A stretch of 64,000 nucleotides of DNA from NCBI GenBank assembly GCA_963791235.1, contig CAWBRW010000005.1, forward strand, positions 1 through 64,000, read 5' to 3'. The notes under the pieces were generated by a model that searched no databases, had not been told where the DNA came from, and saw only the letters and a list, made by a program, of their open reading frames with translations. Shown here piece by piece: positions 48,183-56,960 of this stretch (its first letter is position 1; each line of letters opens with the position of its first letter). Origin of the DNA: JALORV01 sp963791235. GTDB lineage: Bacteria > Pseudomonadota > Gammaproteobacteria > Burkholderiales > Burkholderiaceae_F. The position numbers were made by a program, and so were the translations under genes.

Positions 48183-49496
48183 TTACAGGAGTTCTTCCTG
48201 CCGGATGCGGATCACCGGGGCCAGCACCGTCGGCAGCGCCTCGATGCGGCGGATCGCGGCATTGACGTCACGCTCGACCGCGTCATGCGTCAGCATGATG
48301 ATGTCCGTCTGGTTTTCTCCTTCCGAGGGCTCGCGCTGGAACAGCGCGTCGATGGAGATCCGGCCGTCGGCGAGTATCCGCGTGATGTCCGCGAGCACGC
48401 CGGGCTGGTCGGCCACGCGCATGCGGAAGTAGTACGAGGTGACCGTGTCCTCGATCGACAGCCAAGGCACAGCCGCCATCGCATCGGCCTGGAAGGCGAG
48501 ATGCGGCACGTGGTTCTCGGGATCGGCGGTGTGCATGCGCGTGACGTCGACGAGATCGGCGATGACCGCCGATGCGGTGGGCTCGGATCCTGCCCCCGGA
48601 CCATAGTAGAGCGTGGTCCCGACCGCATCGCCCTTGACCAGCACCGCGTTCATCGCCCCCTCGACGCTGGCTATCAGTCGCTGCATCGGCACGAGGGTCG
48701 GATGCACCCGCAGTTCGATGCCCTTGGGCGTGCGCTTGGCAATGCCGAGCAGCTTGATGCGATAGCCGAGCTGCTCGGCGTACTTGATGTCCGCGGCGGC
48801 CAATCTCGAGATGCCTTCGGTGTAAGCGGCGTCGAAATTGATCGGCACGCCAAACGCGATGGCAGCAAGCAGTGTCAGCTTGTGCGCCGCATCGATGCCC
48901 TCGATGTCAAAGGTCGGGTCCGCCTCGGCATAGCCGAGCTGCTGCGCCTCGGCGAGTACCGCGTCGAACGGCAGGCCGCGCGAACGCATTTCCGAGAGGA
49001 TGAAATTGCTGGTGCCGTTGATGATGCCGGCGATCCATTCGATGCGGTTGGCCGTCAGTCCTTCGCGCAGCGCCTTGATGATCGGGATGCCGCCCGCCAC
49101 TGCCGCTTCGAATGCCACCATCACGCCCTTGGCGCGCGCGGCCTCGAAGATCTCGTTGCCGTGCCGGGCCAGCAATGCCTTGTTGGCGGTGACTACGTGC
49201 TTGCCGAGGCTGATCGCCTCGAGCACCAGTTCGCGCGCGGGCTCATAACCGCCGATCAGTTCGACGACGATGTCGATGCCCGGATGCCGCACGACGTCAT
49301 GCGGGTTCGTCGAAATGGGCAGTTCGCCGCCAAGGAAGGCGCGCGCGCGCGCCGCATCGCGCACCGCGACGGCAGCGACCTCGATGCCGCGCCCTGCGCG
49401 GCGCGTGATCTCCTGCTGGTTGCGCCGGAGCACGCTCACGGTGCCACGGCCGACGGTGCCCAGTCCGAGCAGACCGACTTTGATCGGGTTCATCAT
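48183..49496 (-). CDS. hom: homoserine dehydrogenase
   Basis: The product is 437 aa. The nucleotide-binding start is IKVGLLGLGTVGRGTVSVLRRN; IVVELIGGYEPARELVLEAISLGKHVVTANKALLARHG, GGIPIIKALREGLTANRIEWIAGIINGTSNFILSEM and YAEADPTFDIEGIDAAHKL are family blocks. A C-terminal ACT domain (about residue 355 on, YYFRMRVADQPGVLADITRILADGRISIDALFQ) suggests feedback control by threonine. It reduces aspartate semialdehyde to homoserine. Confidence 0.96.
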   Translation of the reverse strand: MMNPIKVGLLGLGTVGRGTVSVLRRNQQEITRRAGRGIEVAAVAVRDAARARAFLGGELPISTNPHDVVRHPGIDIVVELIGGYEPARELVLEAISLGKHVVTANKALLARHGNEIFEAARAKGVMVAFEAAVAGGIPIIKALREGLTANRIEWIAGIINGTSNFILSEMRSRGLPFDAVLAEAQQLGYAEADPTFDIEGIDAAHKLTLLAAIAFGVPINFDAAYTEGISRLAAADIKYAEQLGYRIKLLGIAKRTPKGIELRVHPTLVPMQRLIASVEGAMNAVLVKGDAVGTTLYYGPGAGSEPTASAVIADLVDVTRMHTADPENHVPHLAFQADAMAAVPWLSIEDTVTSYYFRMRVADQPGVLADITRILADGRISIDALFQREPSEGENQTDIIMLTHDAVERDVNAAIRRIEALPTVLAPVIRIRQEELL

Positions 49497-49541
49497 GTAG
49501 GGCCGGACCGCGACGGCTGCTCCGGCATTATCGGGAAACTG

Positions 49542-50770
49542 TTAGGCAGCCGCCTTCTCGGGCGCGCGCGGCGTCAGCAAGCCGTCCTTGCGGAACATCT
49601 CCTTGATGCCACGCACCGCCTGCTTGATCCGGTGTTCGTTTTCGATGAGTGCGAAACGGACATGCGAGTCGCCGTAGTCACCAAAGCCGATGCCCGGCGA
49701 GATCGCCACCTTGGCCTCCGCCAGTACCTTCTTCGCGAACTCCAGCGAGCCCATCGCCTGGTACGGCTCCGGGATCGTCGCCCAGATGTACATCGATGCC
49801 TTGGGTACGTCGACCATCCAGCCGGCTTCGTGCAGCCCGCGCGCGAGCACGTCACGGCGGCGCTGGTACTCCCGGCGGATTTCCTCGACGCAGTCCTGCG
49901 GACCTTCGAGCGCAGCGATCGAGGCAACTTGGATCGGCGTGAAGGTGCCGTAGTCGTGATAGCTCTTGATGCGCCCGAGTGCTGACACGAGGTCCTTGTT
50001 GCCGACCATGAAGCCGATGCGCCAGCCGGCCATGTTGTAGCTCTTGCTCATCGTGAAGAATTCGACTGCGACCTCGCGTGCGCCCGGCACTTGCATGATC
50101 GACGGAGCCCGGTTGTTTGGATAGGCATCGTCGAAAGTGATGTCGGCATAGGCCAGGTCGTGAACGACGTAGATGCCGTGCTGCCGCGCCAGCTCGATCA
50201 CTCGATGGAAGAAGTCCAGGTCGACGCACTGCGCGGTCGGATTGCTCGGGAAAGCCGAGGATCATCATCTTCGGCTTCGGGAACGACTCGCGGATCGCGC
50301 GCTCGAGCTCGGCGAAGAAATCGACGCCGCCATCCATGCGCACCGAGCGGATATCGGCGCCGGCGATGATGGCGCCGTAGATGTGGATCGGATAGCTCGG
50401 GTTCGGCACCAGCACCGTGTCGCCGCGATCGAGCGTCGCCAGCATCAGGTGCGCGAGACCTTCCTTCGAGCCGATGGTGACGATCGCCTCGGAGTCCGGG
50501 TCGAACTCGACGCCGTAGCGCGTCTGGTACCAGTTGCGTGATCGCGCGCCGCAGCCGCGGGATGCCCTTGGACACCGAGTAGCCGTGCGTGTCCTGCCGC
50601 TGCGCCGCTTCGACCAGCTTGTCGACGATGTGCTGCGGCGTGGGCCCGTCCGGGTTGCCCATGCTCATGTCGATGATGTCCTCGCCGCGGCGCCGCGCGG
50701 CCATCTTCAACTCGCCGGTGATGTTGAAGACGTACGGGGGCAGGCGCTTGATGCGCGGAAACTCGACCAT
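49542..50770 (-). CDS. alaC: alanine transaminase AlaC, two frameshifts
   Basis: The start ATG 50770 (MVEFPRIKRLPPYVFNITGELKMAARRRGEDIIDMSMGNPDGPTPQHIVDKL) has an alternative in-frame ATG at 50803. The frame shifts near 50535 (into NWYQTRYGVEF) and again near 50245, where one extra G turns FPSNPTAQCVDLDFF into FPEQSDRA. The remainder contains VVHDLAYADITFDDAYPNN, TMSKSYNMAGWRIGFMVGN (PLP lysine in SKSYN) and ISPGIGFGDYGDSHVRFALIENEHRI. Repaired length is about 409 aa. It interconverts pyruvate and alanine. Upstream of hom-thrC, as usual in betaproteobacteria. Confidence 0.9.
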
Positions 50771-50849
50771 CTCCCCGGACCTCAGGCTGTGTGTTGCAAA
50801 CACGCCGCAAACCGCGGAGCGCCTGCGTTTTCGATCAATTCGCGCTCGC

Positions 50850-50876
50850 TTGTGCGGCGCAACGTGTGCCTATAAT
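50850..50876 (+). promoter_or_regulatory. candidate sigma-70 promoter of the Mth938-bcp-phoH run
   Basis: A perfect TATAAT at 50871-50876 follows TTGTGC at 50850-50855 with a 15-bp spacer (GCTTGT at 17 bp is an alternative). The next gene starts 16 or 64 bp downstream, depending on the start chosen. Confidence 0.55.
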
Positions 50877-50939
50877 GTACCCGAAGTGTTCATGCATCGA
50901 TCCGCGTTCGCGGACGATTGCAGGGAAGCCCGGAGCGAA

Positions 50940-51314
50940 TTGAAACTGCACGCGGACTCGCCGACAGCGCTCAACACGGTCACCGCCTACGGCCCCGGCT
51001 TCATTGACGTCAACCAGGTTCGCCATCTTCGCCCGATCCTCCTCGCGCCCGACCGCCCGGTCGAGGCTTGGGACGTGGCCGGCTTCGACGCCCTGACCGC
51101 CGAGGACTTCACGCGCCTGCGCGATCGCTCCCCGGAACTCGTCCTGCTCGGCACCGGCGAGCGCCAGCGCTTCCCGCATCCGCGCCTGGTCAAGCCGCTG
51201 ATCGACGCGCGCATCGGCTGCGAAGCGATGACCTCGCAGGCGGCCTGCCGCACGTACAACATCCTGATGGGCGAAGGCCGCAAGGTGCTCGCCGCCATCC
51301 TGCTCGATTCATGA
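50940..51314 (+). CDS. Mth938-like domain (DUF498) protein
   Basis: The product is 124 aa from TTG 50940, which follows GGAG and matches the usual KLH start; ATG 50892 in frame is the alternative. KLHADSPTALNTVTAYGPGFIDVNQVRH, WDVAGFDALTAEDFTRL, PELVLLGTGERQRFPHPRLVKPLIDARIGCEAMTSQAACRTYNILMGEGRKVLAAIL are the family blocks. Human relatives (NDUFAF3) assist complex I assembly; the bacterial role is not established. It lies 7 bp ahead of bcp. Confidence 0.87.
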   Translation: MKLHADSPTALNTVTAYGPGFIDVNQVRHLRPILLAPDRPVEAWDVAGFDALTAEDFTRLRDRSPELVLLGTGERQRFPHPRLVKPLIDARIGCEAMTSQAACRTYNILMGEGRKVLAAILLDS

Positions 51315-51321
51315 GGATTAG

Positions 51322-51786
51322 ATGCCCGTAGTGCTCGACAAGAAGGTGCCCGATTTCAAGGCCGAGGCCACCGGTGGCGAAGTGCAGCTGTCAAAGCTCA
51401 AGGGCAGCGCCGTCGTTCTCTATTTCTATCCGAAGGACAACACGCCTGGCTGCACGACGGAGGGCATGGACTTTGCTGCGAACCAGGCGAAGTTCAAGCG
51501 CGCCGGCGCCGTCATCTTCGGCGTCTCGCGCGACAGCCTGAAGTCGCACGAGGGCTTCAAGGCCAAGCTGGGCTTCCCGTTCGAACTGATCTCGGACCCC
51601 GACGAGTCGCTCTGCCAGCTGTTCGGCGTCATCAAGATGAAGAACATGTACGGCAAGCAGGTGCGCGGCATCGAGCGCAGCACCTTCGTCATCGACGCCT
51701 CCGGCGTACTGCGACGCGAATGGCGCGGCGTGAAGGTGCCGAATCACGTCGCCGACGTCCTTGCGTTCGTCCAGTCGCTCGACTGA
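51322..51786 (+). CDS. bcp: thiol peroxidase (bacterioferritin-comigratory protein type)
   Basis: The product is 154 aa. The peroxidatic cysteine is in FYPKDNTPGCTTEGMDF; the second cysteine five residues on, present in E. coli Bcp, is missing (G-M-D-F), while a distal one lies in PDESLCQLFGV, so resolution may use that cysteine or an external thiol. RDSLKSHEGFKAKLGFPFELISDP and RSTFVIDASGVLRREWRGVKV complete the thioredoxin fold. It reduces hydroperoxides in the cytosol. Confidence 0.93.
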   Translation: MPVVLDKKVPDFKAEATGGEVQLSKLKGSAVVLYFYPKDNTPGCTTEGMDFAANQAKFKRAGAVIFGVSRDSLKSHEGFKAKLGFPFELISDPDESLCQLFGVIKMKNMYGKQVRGIERSTFVIDASGVLRREWRGVKVPNHVADVLAFVQSLD

Positions 51787-51835
51787 GACGATTCCCCGAC
51801 AACCCTTTCCTCCTCACGGCCCCACCGCCCCGCTG

Positions 51836-53425
51836 ATGCCTCTGCCGAAAGCACCGACCAAGCCCGCCACCCTGCTTGTAGCGATCCCTTCCGAACCGAC
51901 CCGCCACGAACGGGCTCCTACCGTGCCACCGCCGGTGGCACGCGGCCCCGAACCCACCCCCACTGTCCGCGCGACGCCCGCGACACGACTGGCGGTGGTC
52001 GAGTCGAAACCGCGCGCCAGCGGCAGGAAACCGCGCGCCGACGAACGCCCGAAGCTATTCGTGCTCGATACCAACGTACTGATGCACGACTCGACCAGCC
52101 TGTTCCGCTTCGAGGAGCACGACGTCTTCCTGCCGATGATGACGCTGGAGGAACTGGACTCGCACAAGAAGGGCATGTCCGAGGTCGCGCGCAGCGCGCG
52201 CCAGGTTTCGCGAACGCTCGACTCGCTGGTGGCGGCCTGCAAGACACCGATCGAGGATGGCATTCCGCTGAACGCGCTGGGCAACAAGGACGCATCAGGG
52301 CGCCTGTTCTTCCAGACGCAGGCCGTGGAAGGCTCGCTGCCAGCGAGCCTGCCGGCCGGCAAGGCGGACAACCAGATTCTCGGTGTCGTGCACACGCTCA
52401 GGGGCCGCTACACCGACCGGGACGTCGTTCTGGTGTCCAAGGACATCAACATGCGCGTCAAGGCACGCGCGCTCGGACTGCCGGCGGAGGACTACACCAA
52501 CGACAAGGTGCTGGAGGACACGGACATCCTCTACACCGGCGTCTTCCAGCTGCCCGCGAACTTCTGGGACAAGAACGGCAAGGGGATGGAGTCGTGGCAG
52601 TCAGGCGGCTACACGTATTACCGCATCTCCGGCCCCATCGTCGGCGACCTGCTGGTCAACCAATTCGTATACCTCGAGAACGGCACGAACTTCTATGCGC
52701 AGGTGCGCGAGATCCGCGGCAAGTCGGCGGTACTTCGCGTGCTGCGCGACTACACGCATGCCAAGAACGCGGTCTGGGGCGTGACGGCGCGCAATCGCGA
52801 ACAGAGCTTTGCACTGAACCTGCTGATGGATCCGGAGTGTGACTTCGTCACGCTGATCGGCCAGGCTGGCACCGGCAAGACTCTGCTGGCGCTGGCGGCG
52901 GGTCTGTCGCAGACGCTCGAGACCAAGCGCTTTGCCGAGATCATCGTCACGCGCGCCACCGTGCCCGTCGGGGAGGACATCGGATTCCTGCCCGGCACGG
53001 AGGAAGAAAAGATGGCACCGTGGATGGGCGCGCTCGAAGACAACCTCGAGGTGCTGAACAAGACCGACGACGCCGCCGGCGAATGGGGCCGCGCCGCGAC
53101 CAACGACCTGATCCGCACGCGCATCCGCATCAAGTCGCTCAACTTCATGCGCGGCCGCACCTTCATCAACAAGTACCTGATCATCGACGAGGCGCAGAAC
53201 CTGACGCCGAAGCAGATGAAGACGCTGGTCACGCGCGCCGGCCCCGGCACCAAGGTTGTCTGCCTCGGGAACATCGCGCAGATCGATACGCCCTATCTGA
53301 CCGAGGGATCCTCAGGGCTTACCTACGTCGTCGACCGCTTCAAGGGCTGGCTGCACTCCGGCCACGTCACGCTGCAGCGTGGCGAACGCTCGCGGCTGGC
53401 GGATCACGCGGCGGAAGTTTTGTAA
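51836..53425 (+). CDS. PIN-PhoH family ATPase
   Basis: The product is 529 aa from ATG 51836. An N-terminal Pro/Thr/Arg-rich, probably disordered stretch (about residues 1-70) precedes a PIN nuclease domain: KLFVLDTNVLMHDSTSLFRFEEHDVFLPMMTLEELDSHKK and VVLVSKDINMRVKARALGLPAEDY, with the acidic metal ligands. After a linker the PhoH ATPase follows: FVTLIGQAGTGKTLLALAAGL (Walker A) and KYLIIDEAQNLTPKQMKTLVTRAGPGTKVVCLGNIAQID (Walker B). PIN-PhoH proteins are RNA-unwinding, RNA-cleaving enzymes in some species. The 70-residue leader is longer than usual. Confidence 0.92.
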   Translation: MPLPKAPTKPATLLVAIPSEPTRHERAPTVPPPVARGPEPTPTVRATPATRLAVVESKPRASGRKPRADERPKLFVLDTNVLMHDSTSLFRFEEHDVFLPMMTLEELDSHKKGMSEVARSARQVSRTLDSLVAACKTPIEDGIPLNALGNKDASGRLFFQTQAVEGSLPASLPAGKADNQILGVVHTLRGRYTDRDVVLVSKDINMRVKARALGLPAEDYTNDKVLEDTDILYTGVFQLPANFWDKNGKGMESWQSGGYTYYRISGPIVGDLLVNQFVYLENGTNFYAQVREIRGKSAVLRVLRDYTHAKNAVWGVTARNREQSFALNLLMDPECDFVTLIGQAGTGKTLLALAAGLSQTLETKRFAEIIVTRATVPVGEDIGFLPGTEEEKMAPWMGALEDNLEVLNKTDDAAGEWGRAATNDLIRTRIRIKSLNFMRGRTFINKYLIIDEAQNLTPKQMKTLVTRAGPGTKVVCLGNIAQIDTPYLTEGSSGLTYVVDRFKGWLHSGHVTLQRGERSRLADHAAEVL

Positions 53426-53431
53426 GCGTCG

Positions 53432-53797
53432 CTCGTGTACGCGACGCGCTACGCGCGTCGCACGTGCACTCGCTCCGGTACGGTTCTCGACGCGAGAACC
53501 GTAATGACTGCTCAGTCGGCTGCGCTCCGGAGCGGCCGCGCGCTTCGCCGACTTTCAATTGCACGGCACCCACCCTGCCCTCCCGCCACGCGGGAGGGGG
53601 TGTGCACTCCTCCCTGCACCCTCCTCGCCTGGCGAGGAGGGAAAGGCAATCCTGGCACTGCGAGGTACTTCGCGGGGTGGAGTGCCCGCCTTTGTACTTC
53701 GGCGGAGCGCGCGGCCGCTCCGGAGCGCAGCCGACTAACTATTCGGAGCGAGTGCACGTGCGATGGCCCGACTGCGTCGGGCCATCGCGTACACGAG
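53432..53797. repeat. large nested inverted repeat with variable hairpins (REP-like element)
   Basis: This gene-free stretch folds back on itself. Arms that pair perfectly are CTCGTGTACGCGA (53432-53444) with TCGCGTACACGAG (53785-53797); a 20-bp segment 53458-53477 with 53744-53763; and a 30-bp segment 53514-53543 with 53707-53736. Unpaired between them are self-contained hairpins of different sequence: CGCGC-TAC-GCGCG (53445-53457), TACGGTTCTCG-ACG-CGAGAACCGTA (53479-53503), and on the other side TGGCCCGAC-TGC-GTCGGGCCA (53764-53784). The centre has CCCTCCCGC-CAC-GCGGGAGGG (53578-53598) and CCCTCCTCGCC with GGCGAGGAGGG (53619-53641). No supported protein frame. Confidence 0.85.
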
Positions 53798-53802
53798 TAA
53801 CG

Positions 53803-54282
53803 TCAATATATTAGCGCCGCCAGAAACACGCCAATCATCGTGAACGCGATGGCGATCTTGACGGCGGTGCCGAGCAACAGGCCGAGCCAGGTGGCAAGTC
53901 CGACCTTGCCGGCACGCAGCGCATCGCGCTCGGCAATGAACTCGCCAATCGCAGCGCCCACCAGCGGCATGAACAAGAGTCCCCACAGCCCGGTGAAGAT
54001 GCCGACCACGGTGCCAACCGCGGCGCCGATGACGCCCTGCTTGCTGGCACCGGCGCGTCGGGCCGAAGCGGCCGCCGCGATGTAGTCGATCGCCAGGCCG
54101 ATTGCCGCAAGCACACCAAGGACGGCGATGGTCCAGACGTTGATGCGCTGGAAGTCATCGATCCACGCCGCCAGCAGCACACCGCCGAAGATCAGCGGAA
54201 TGCCGGGGAGCGCCGGCAGGACCGTGCCTGCCAGGCCAGCCACGACCAGCAGCGCTGCAGCGATCCACAGTGCCGTCGACAT
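53803..54282 (-). CDS. DUF456 membrane protein
   Basis: The product is 159 aa with four or five hydrophobic segments and glycine-zipper stretches: LWIAAALLVVAGLAGTVLPALPGIPLIFGGVLLAAWIDDF, AVLGVLAAIGLAIDYIAAAASARRAGASKQGVIGAAVGTVVGIFTGLWGLLFMPLVGAAIGEFIAERD, and VGLATWLGLLLGTAVKIAIAFTMIGVFLAALIY. This is the DUF456 family of small inner-membrane proteins of unknown function. Its stop lies 6 bp from the end of the large repeat, which may serve as its terminator. Confidence 0.9.
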   Translation of the reverse strand: MSTALWIAAALLVVAGLAGTVLPALPGIPLIFGGVLLAAWIDDFQRINVWTIAVLGVLAAIGLAIDYIAAAASARRAGASKQGVIGAAVGTVVGIFTGLWGLLFMPLVGAAIGEFIAERDALRAGKVGLATWLGLLLGTAVKIAIAFTMIGVFLAALIY

Positions 54283-54290
54283 CGAAGCGT

Positions 54291-54965
54291 TCAGCGCAAC
54301 GCCAGGGCCTGCACTTCAGCCGCGGCGTGCTTGCACTTGTCGGTCAGCTCCTCGAGCAGTTCGTAGATCGCCTTCAGCTTCACCAGCTGGCGCGTGTCGG
54401 GTTCCTCGCGGAACAGCTTCGACATCGCCGAGCGGTACACGTGATCCGCCTGGGCCTCGAGCCCATCGACCTCTTCGCACAGGGCGAGGACCGTGCGCAT
54501 GTCGGCGCCCGACTCCAGGCCGGCCACCGCACGCTGCAGTGCCTCGGCGCTCTGCACCGCGAGATCGGCGAGTCGACCGGCTTCTGCCGTCGTCGCAGTG
54601 ACGTGATACAGATGCAGCGACTGCGCGACGTCTTCTGCCAGGTCGAGGATGTCGTCGAGTCGATTGATCAGGGCATGGATCGCCGATCGAGGGTACGGCG
54701 GCAGCCAGGACCGCCGCAGCAGCGTCAGCGTTTCCGCGACGACGCCATCCGCACGTTTCTCGATAGCCTCGATCTCGCGCACGCGGCCATTCGGATCACG
54801 CACGTCCACGAGCAGCTGCGCCAGCGCCGTCAGGCCCTCGGCACACAACTGCGCGTGGCGATTGAACAGCGGGTAGAAGCGCCGGTCGCGGCGGATCAGC
54901 CGGCGCAAGGTCGCGCGCAGCGGGCCGCGTCGCTCGGGCCCATCCTGGACAAAGCGGGACGTCAT
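54291..54965 (-). CDS. DUF47 (PhoU-like) protein
   Basis: The product is 224 aa, all helical: FYPLFNRHAQLCAEGLTALAQLLVDVRDPNGRVREIEAIEKRADGVVAETLTLLRR, LINRLDDILDLAEDVAQSLHLYHV, and EVDGLEAQADHVYRSAMSKLFREEPDTRQLVKLKAIYELLEELTDKCKHAAAEVQALAL. The E-x-x-x-D helices bind metal in PhoU relatives. DUF47 genes usually stand beside a low-affinity phosphate transporter (Pit); here none is present. The ATG overlaps the dnaB stop (54962-54965), a fusion into the replication transcript. Confidence 0.92.
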   Translation of the reverse strand: MTSRFVQDGPERRGPLRATLRRLIRRDRRFYPLFNRHAQLCAEGLTALAQLLVDVRDPNGRVREIEAIEKRADGVVAETLTLLRRSWLPPYPRSAIHALINRLDDILDLAEDVAQSLHLYHVTATTAEAGRLADLAVQSAEALQRAVAGLESGADMRTVLALCEEVDGLEAQADHVYRSAMSKLFREEPDTRQLVKLKAIYELLEELTDKCKHAAAEVQALALR

Positions 54966-56341
54966 CCGAACTGCGGGCTCCGGGCCAGGTTCTCGAACTT
55001 GGTGTACTGCCCATCGAAGCGCAGGTTCACGCGTCCGATCGGGCCGTTACGCTGCTTGCCGATGATGATCTCGGCCACGTTCTTGTCGTTCGTGTCCGGG
55101 TTGTAGACCTCGTCACGGTAGATGAACAGGATCACGTCCGCATCCTGCTCGATTGCGCCCGATTCGCGCAGGTCCGACATCACGGGCCGCTTGTCGGTAC
55201 GCTGCTCCACTGTCCGGTTCAGCTGCGACAGTGCAACGACCGGAACGGAGAGTTCCTTCGCCAGCGCCTTCAGGCCCCGTGAGATTTCCGAGATTTCGGT
55301 CGCACGGTTCTCGCCCTGCCCGCTGGCACTCATCAGCTGCAGGTAGTCGACGATGATGAGCCCCAGCTTGCCGCAGGTGCGCGACAGGCGCCGCGCGCGG
55401 GCGCGCAGATCGATCGCGGTCAGCGCCGGCGTCTCGTCGATGTAAAGCGGCGCCTCGTGCATCTTCTGGATGGCCGAGGTCAGCCTCGGCCAGTCGTCGT
55501 CCAGCAGGCGCCCGGTGCGCAGGCGTTGCTGATCGAGTCGCCCCACCGACGACAACATCCGCAGCGCGAGCTGGGAGGCGCCCATTTCCATCGAGAACAC
55601 CGCGACCGGCATGCCCTGGTCGATGGCCACGTGTTCGCCGACGTTGAGCGCGAATGAGGTCTTGCCCATGGACGGTCGGCCGGCAACGATCACGAGGTCA
55701 CCCGGCTGCAGTCCCGACGTCTTCGAATCGAGGTCGGCAAAGCCGGTCGGTACCCCGGTAACGTCCGAAGGATTCGCGCGCTCAAACAGTTCTTGGATCC
55801 GCTCGACGACCTTGGTCAGCAGCGGCTGGATCTCGATGAACCCCTGGCGGCCGCGCGCGCCCTCCTCGGCGATGCGGAACACGCGGCTCTCCGCTTCGTC
55901 AAGGATCTGCTTCGTGTCGCGCCCCGCCGGATTCAGTGCGCTCGTCGCGATCTCGTCGCCGGCAGTGACGAGCCGGCGCAGGACCGAGCGCTCGCGCACG
56001 ATCTCGGCATAGCGACGGATGTTCGCTGCCGACGGCGTGTTTTGCGACAGCGTGTTGAGGTAACCCAGCCCCCCCGCGTCGTCCGCCTTGTTGGAGTTGC
56101 GCAGTGCCTCGTAGACGGTGACCGCGTCCGCCGGCTTGCTGGCGTCGATCAGGCGGCTGATCGCGGCGAAGATCAGGCGATGGTCGTTGCGATAGAAATC
56201 ATCGGTGCCGACCAGGTCCGCAATGCGGTCCCAGGCAGAGTTGTCGAGCAACAGCCCACCCAGCACCGACTGCTCGGCTTCAATGGAATGCGGCGGTGTA
56301 CGAACCGCGGCAAGCTGGGGATCTGAGACCGGCTGGTTCAC
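54962..56341 (-). CDS. dnaB: replicative DNA helicase DnaB
   Basis: The product is 459 aa. The N-terminal domain (PPHSIEAEQSVLGGLLLDNSAWDRIADLV) and linker precede the RecA-like helicase: VIVAGRPSMGKTSFALNVGEHVA (Walker A), GKLGLIIVDYLQLMSASGQGENRATEISEISRGLKALAKELSVPVVALSQLNRTVEQR and LRESGAIEQDADVILFIYRDEVYN. No intein or other insertion. It unwinds DNA at the replication fork and follows the ribosomal genes on the same strand, beyond a terminator. Confidence 0.96.
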   Translation of the reverse strand: MNQPVSDPQLAAVRTPPHSIEAEQSVLGGLLLDNSAWDRIADLVGTDDFYRNDHRLIFAAISRLIDASKPADAVTVYEALRNSNKADDAGGLGYLNTLSQNTPSAANIRRYAEIVRERSVLRRLVTAGDEIATSALNPAGRDTKQILDEAESRVFRIAEEGARGRQGFIEIQPLLTKVVERIQELFERANPSDVTGVPTGFADLDSKTSGLQPGDLVIVAGRPSMGKTSFALNVGEHVAIDQGMPVAVFSMEMGASQLALRMLSSVGRLDQQRLRTGRLLDDDWPRLTSAIQKMHEAPLYIDETPALTAIDLRARARRLSRTCGKLGLIIVDYLQLMSASGQGENRATEISEISRGLKALAKELSVPVVALSQLNRTVEQRTDKRPVMSDLRESGAIEQDADVILFIYRDEVYNPDTNDKNVAEIIIGKQRNGPIGRVNLRFDGQYTKFENLARSPQFG

Positions 56342-56441
56342 GAAACGCGGATCGCGCAGGGAGACGGGTGCGGACGACTGCCCGCGGGTGAAGGGGAACT
56401 ATAGCAACCGCCACCACCCTCGAAGGCAGCGCAGCGACAGG

Positions 56442-56472
56442 CAAAAAAAGAGGCGGCCGCAAGGCCGCCTCT
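56442..56472 (-). terminator. intrinsic terminator after rplI
   Basis: AGAGGCGGCC (56449-56458) pairs with GGCCGCCTCT (56463-56472) across a GCAA/TTGC loop; on the minus strand the stem is followed by TTTTTTT. It ends the rpsF-priB-rpsR-rplI transcript before dnaB. Confidence 0.9.
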
Positions 56473-56492
56473 CGTCGGGGAATGCCCGTGCG

Positions 56493-56945
56493 TCAGGCCT
56501 GCTCGCCGACGACCGTCACGGTGATTTCGGCAGTGACGTCGGAATGCAGGGTGACCGTCAGCGGGTGGTCGCCCACCAGCTTCAGCGGGCCCTCCGGCAT
56601 GCGGACCTGCGCCTTGTTGACGTTGAAACCCTGCTTGACCAGCGCCTCGGCAATGTCGTAGTTGGTGATCGAGCCGAACAGCCGGCCGTCGACTCCCGCC
56701 TTGGCCGTGACCTGGACCTTCGCACCGCTCATCTTCTCCTGCACCGACTGCGCAGCGGCAAGCTTGTCCGCCTGGGCCTTTTCGAGGTCAGCGCGACGCG
56801 CCTCGAATTCCTTGATCGCCGTCTCGGTGGCGCGACGCGCCTTGCCCTGCGGGATCAGGAAATTGCGCGCGTAGCCTTCCTTGACCTTGACGACGTCGCC
56901 CAGCTGCCCCAGGTTGACGATTTTTTCCAGCAGTATGACTTGCAT
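56493..56945 (-). CDS. rplI: 50S ribosomal protein L9
   Basis: The product is 150 aa. MQVILLEKIVNLGQLGDVVKVKEGYARNFLIPQGKARRATE is the N-terminal rRNA-binding domain; a long helix (about 45-75) joins it to the C-terminal domain (GRLFGSITNYDIAEALVKQGFNVNKAQVRMPEGPLKLVGDHPLTVTLHSDVTAEITVTV). It follows rpsR by 15 bp. Confidence 0.97.
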   Translation of the reverse strand: MQVILLEKIVNLGQLGDVVKVKEGYARNFLIPQGKARRATETAIKEFEARRADLEKAQADKLAAAQSVQEKMSGAKVQVTAKAGVDGRLFGSITNYDIAEALVKQGFNVNKAQVRMPEGPLKLVGDHPLTVTLHSDVTAEITVTVVGEQA

Positions 56946-56960
56946 GTTCGTCTTCCTTGC

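Noticed and set aside
53432..53797. CRISPR array or insertion sequence
   Set aside because: The repeats are inverted and nested, not direct and evenly spaced, and no transposase frame is present.
53020..53814. 264-codon frame running from phoH into the large repeat
   Set aside because: It starts inside phoH in another frame and crosses the hairpins; residues show only low-complexity Arg/Pro/Ser.
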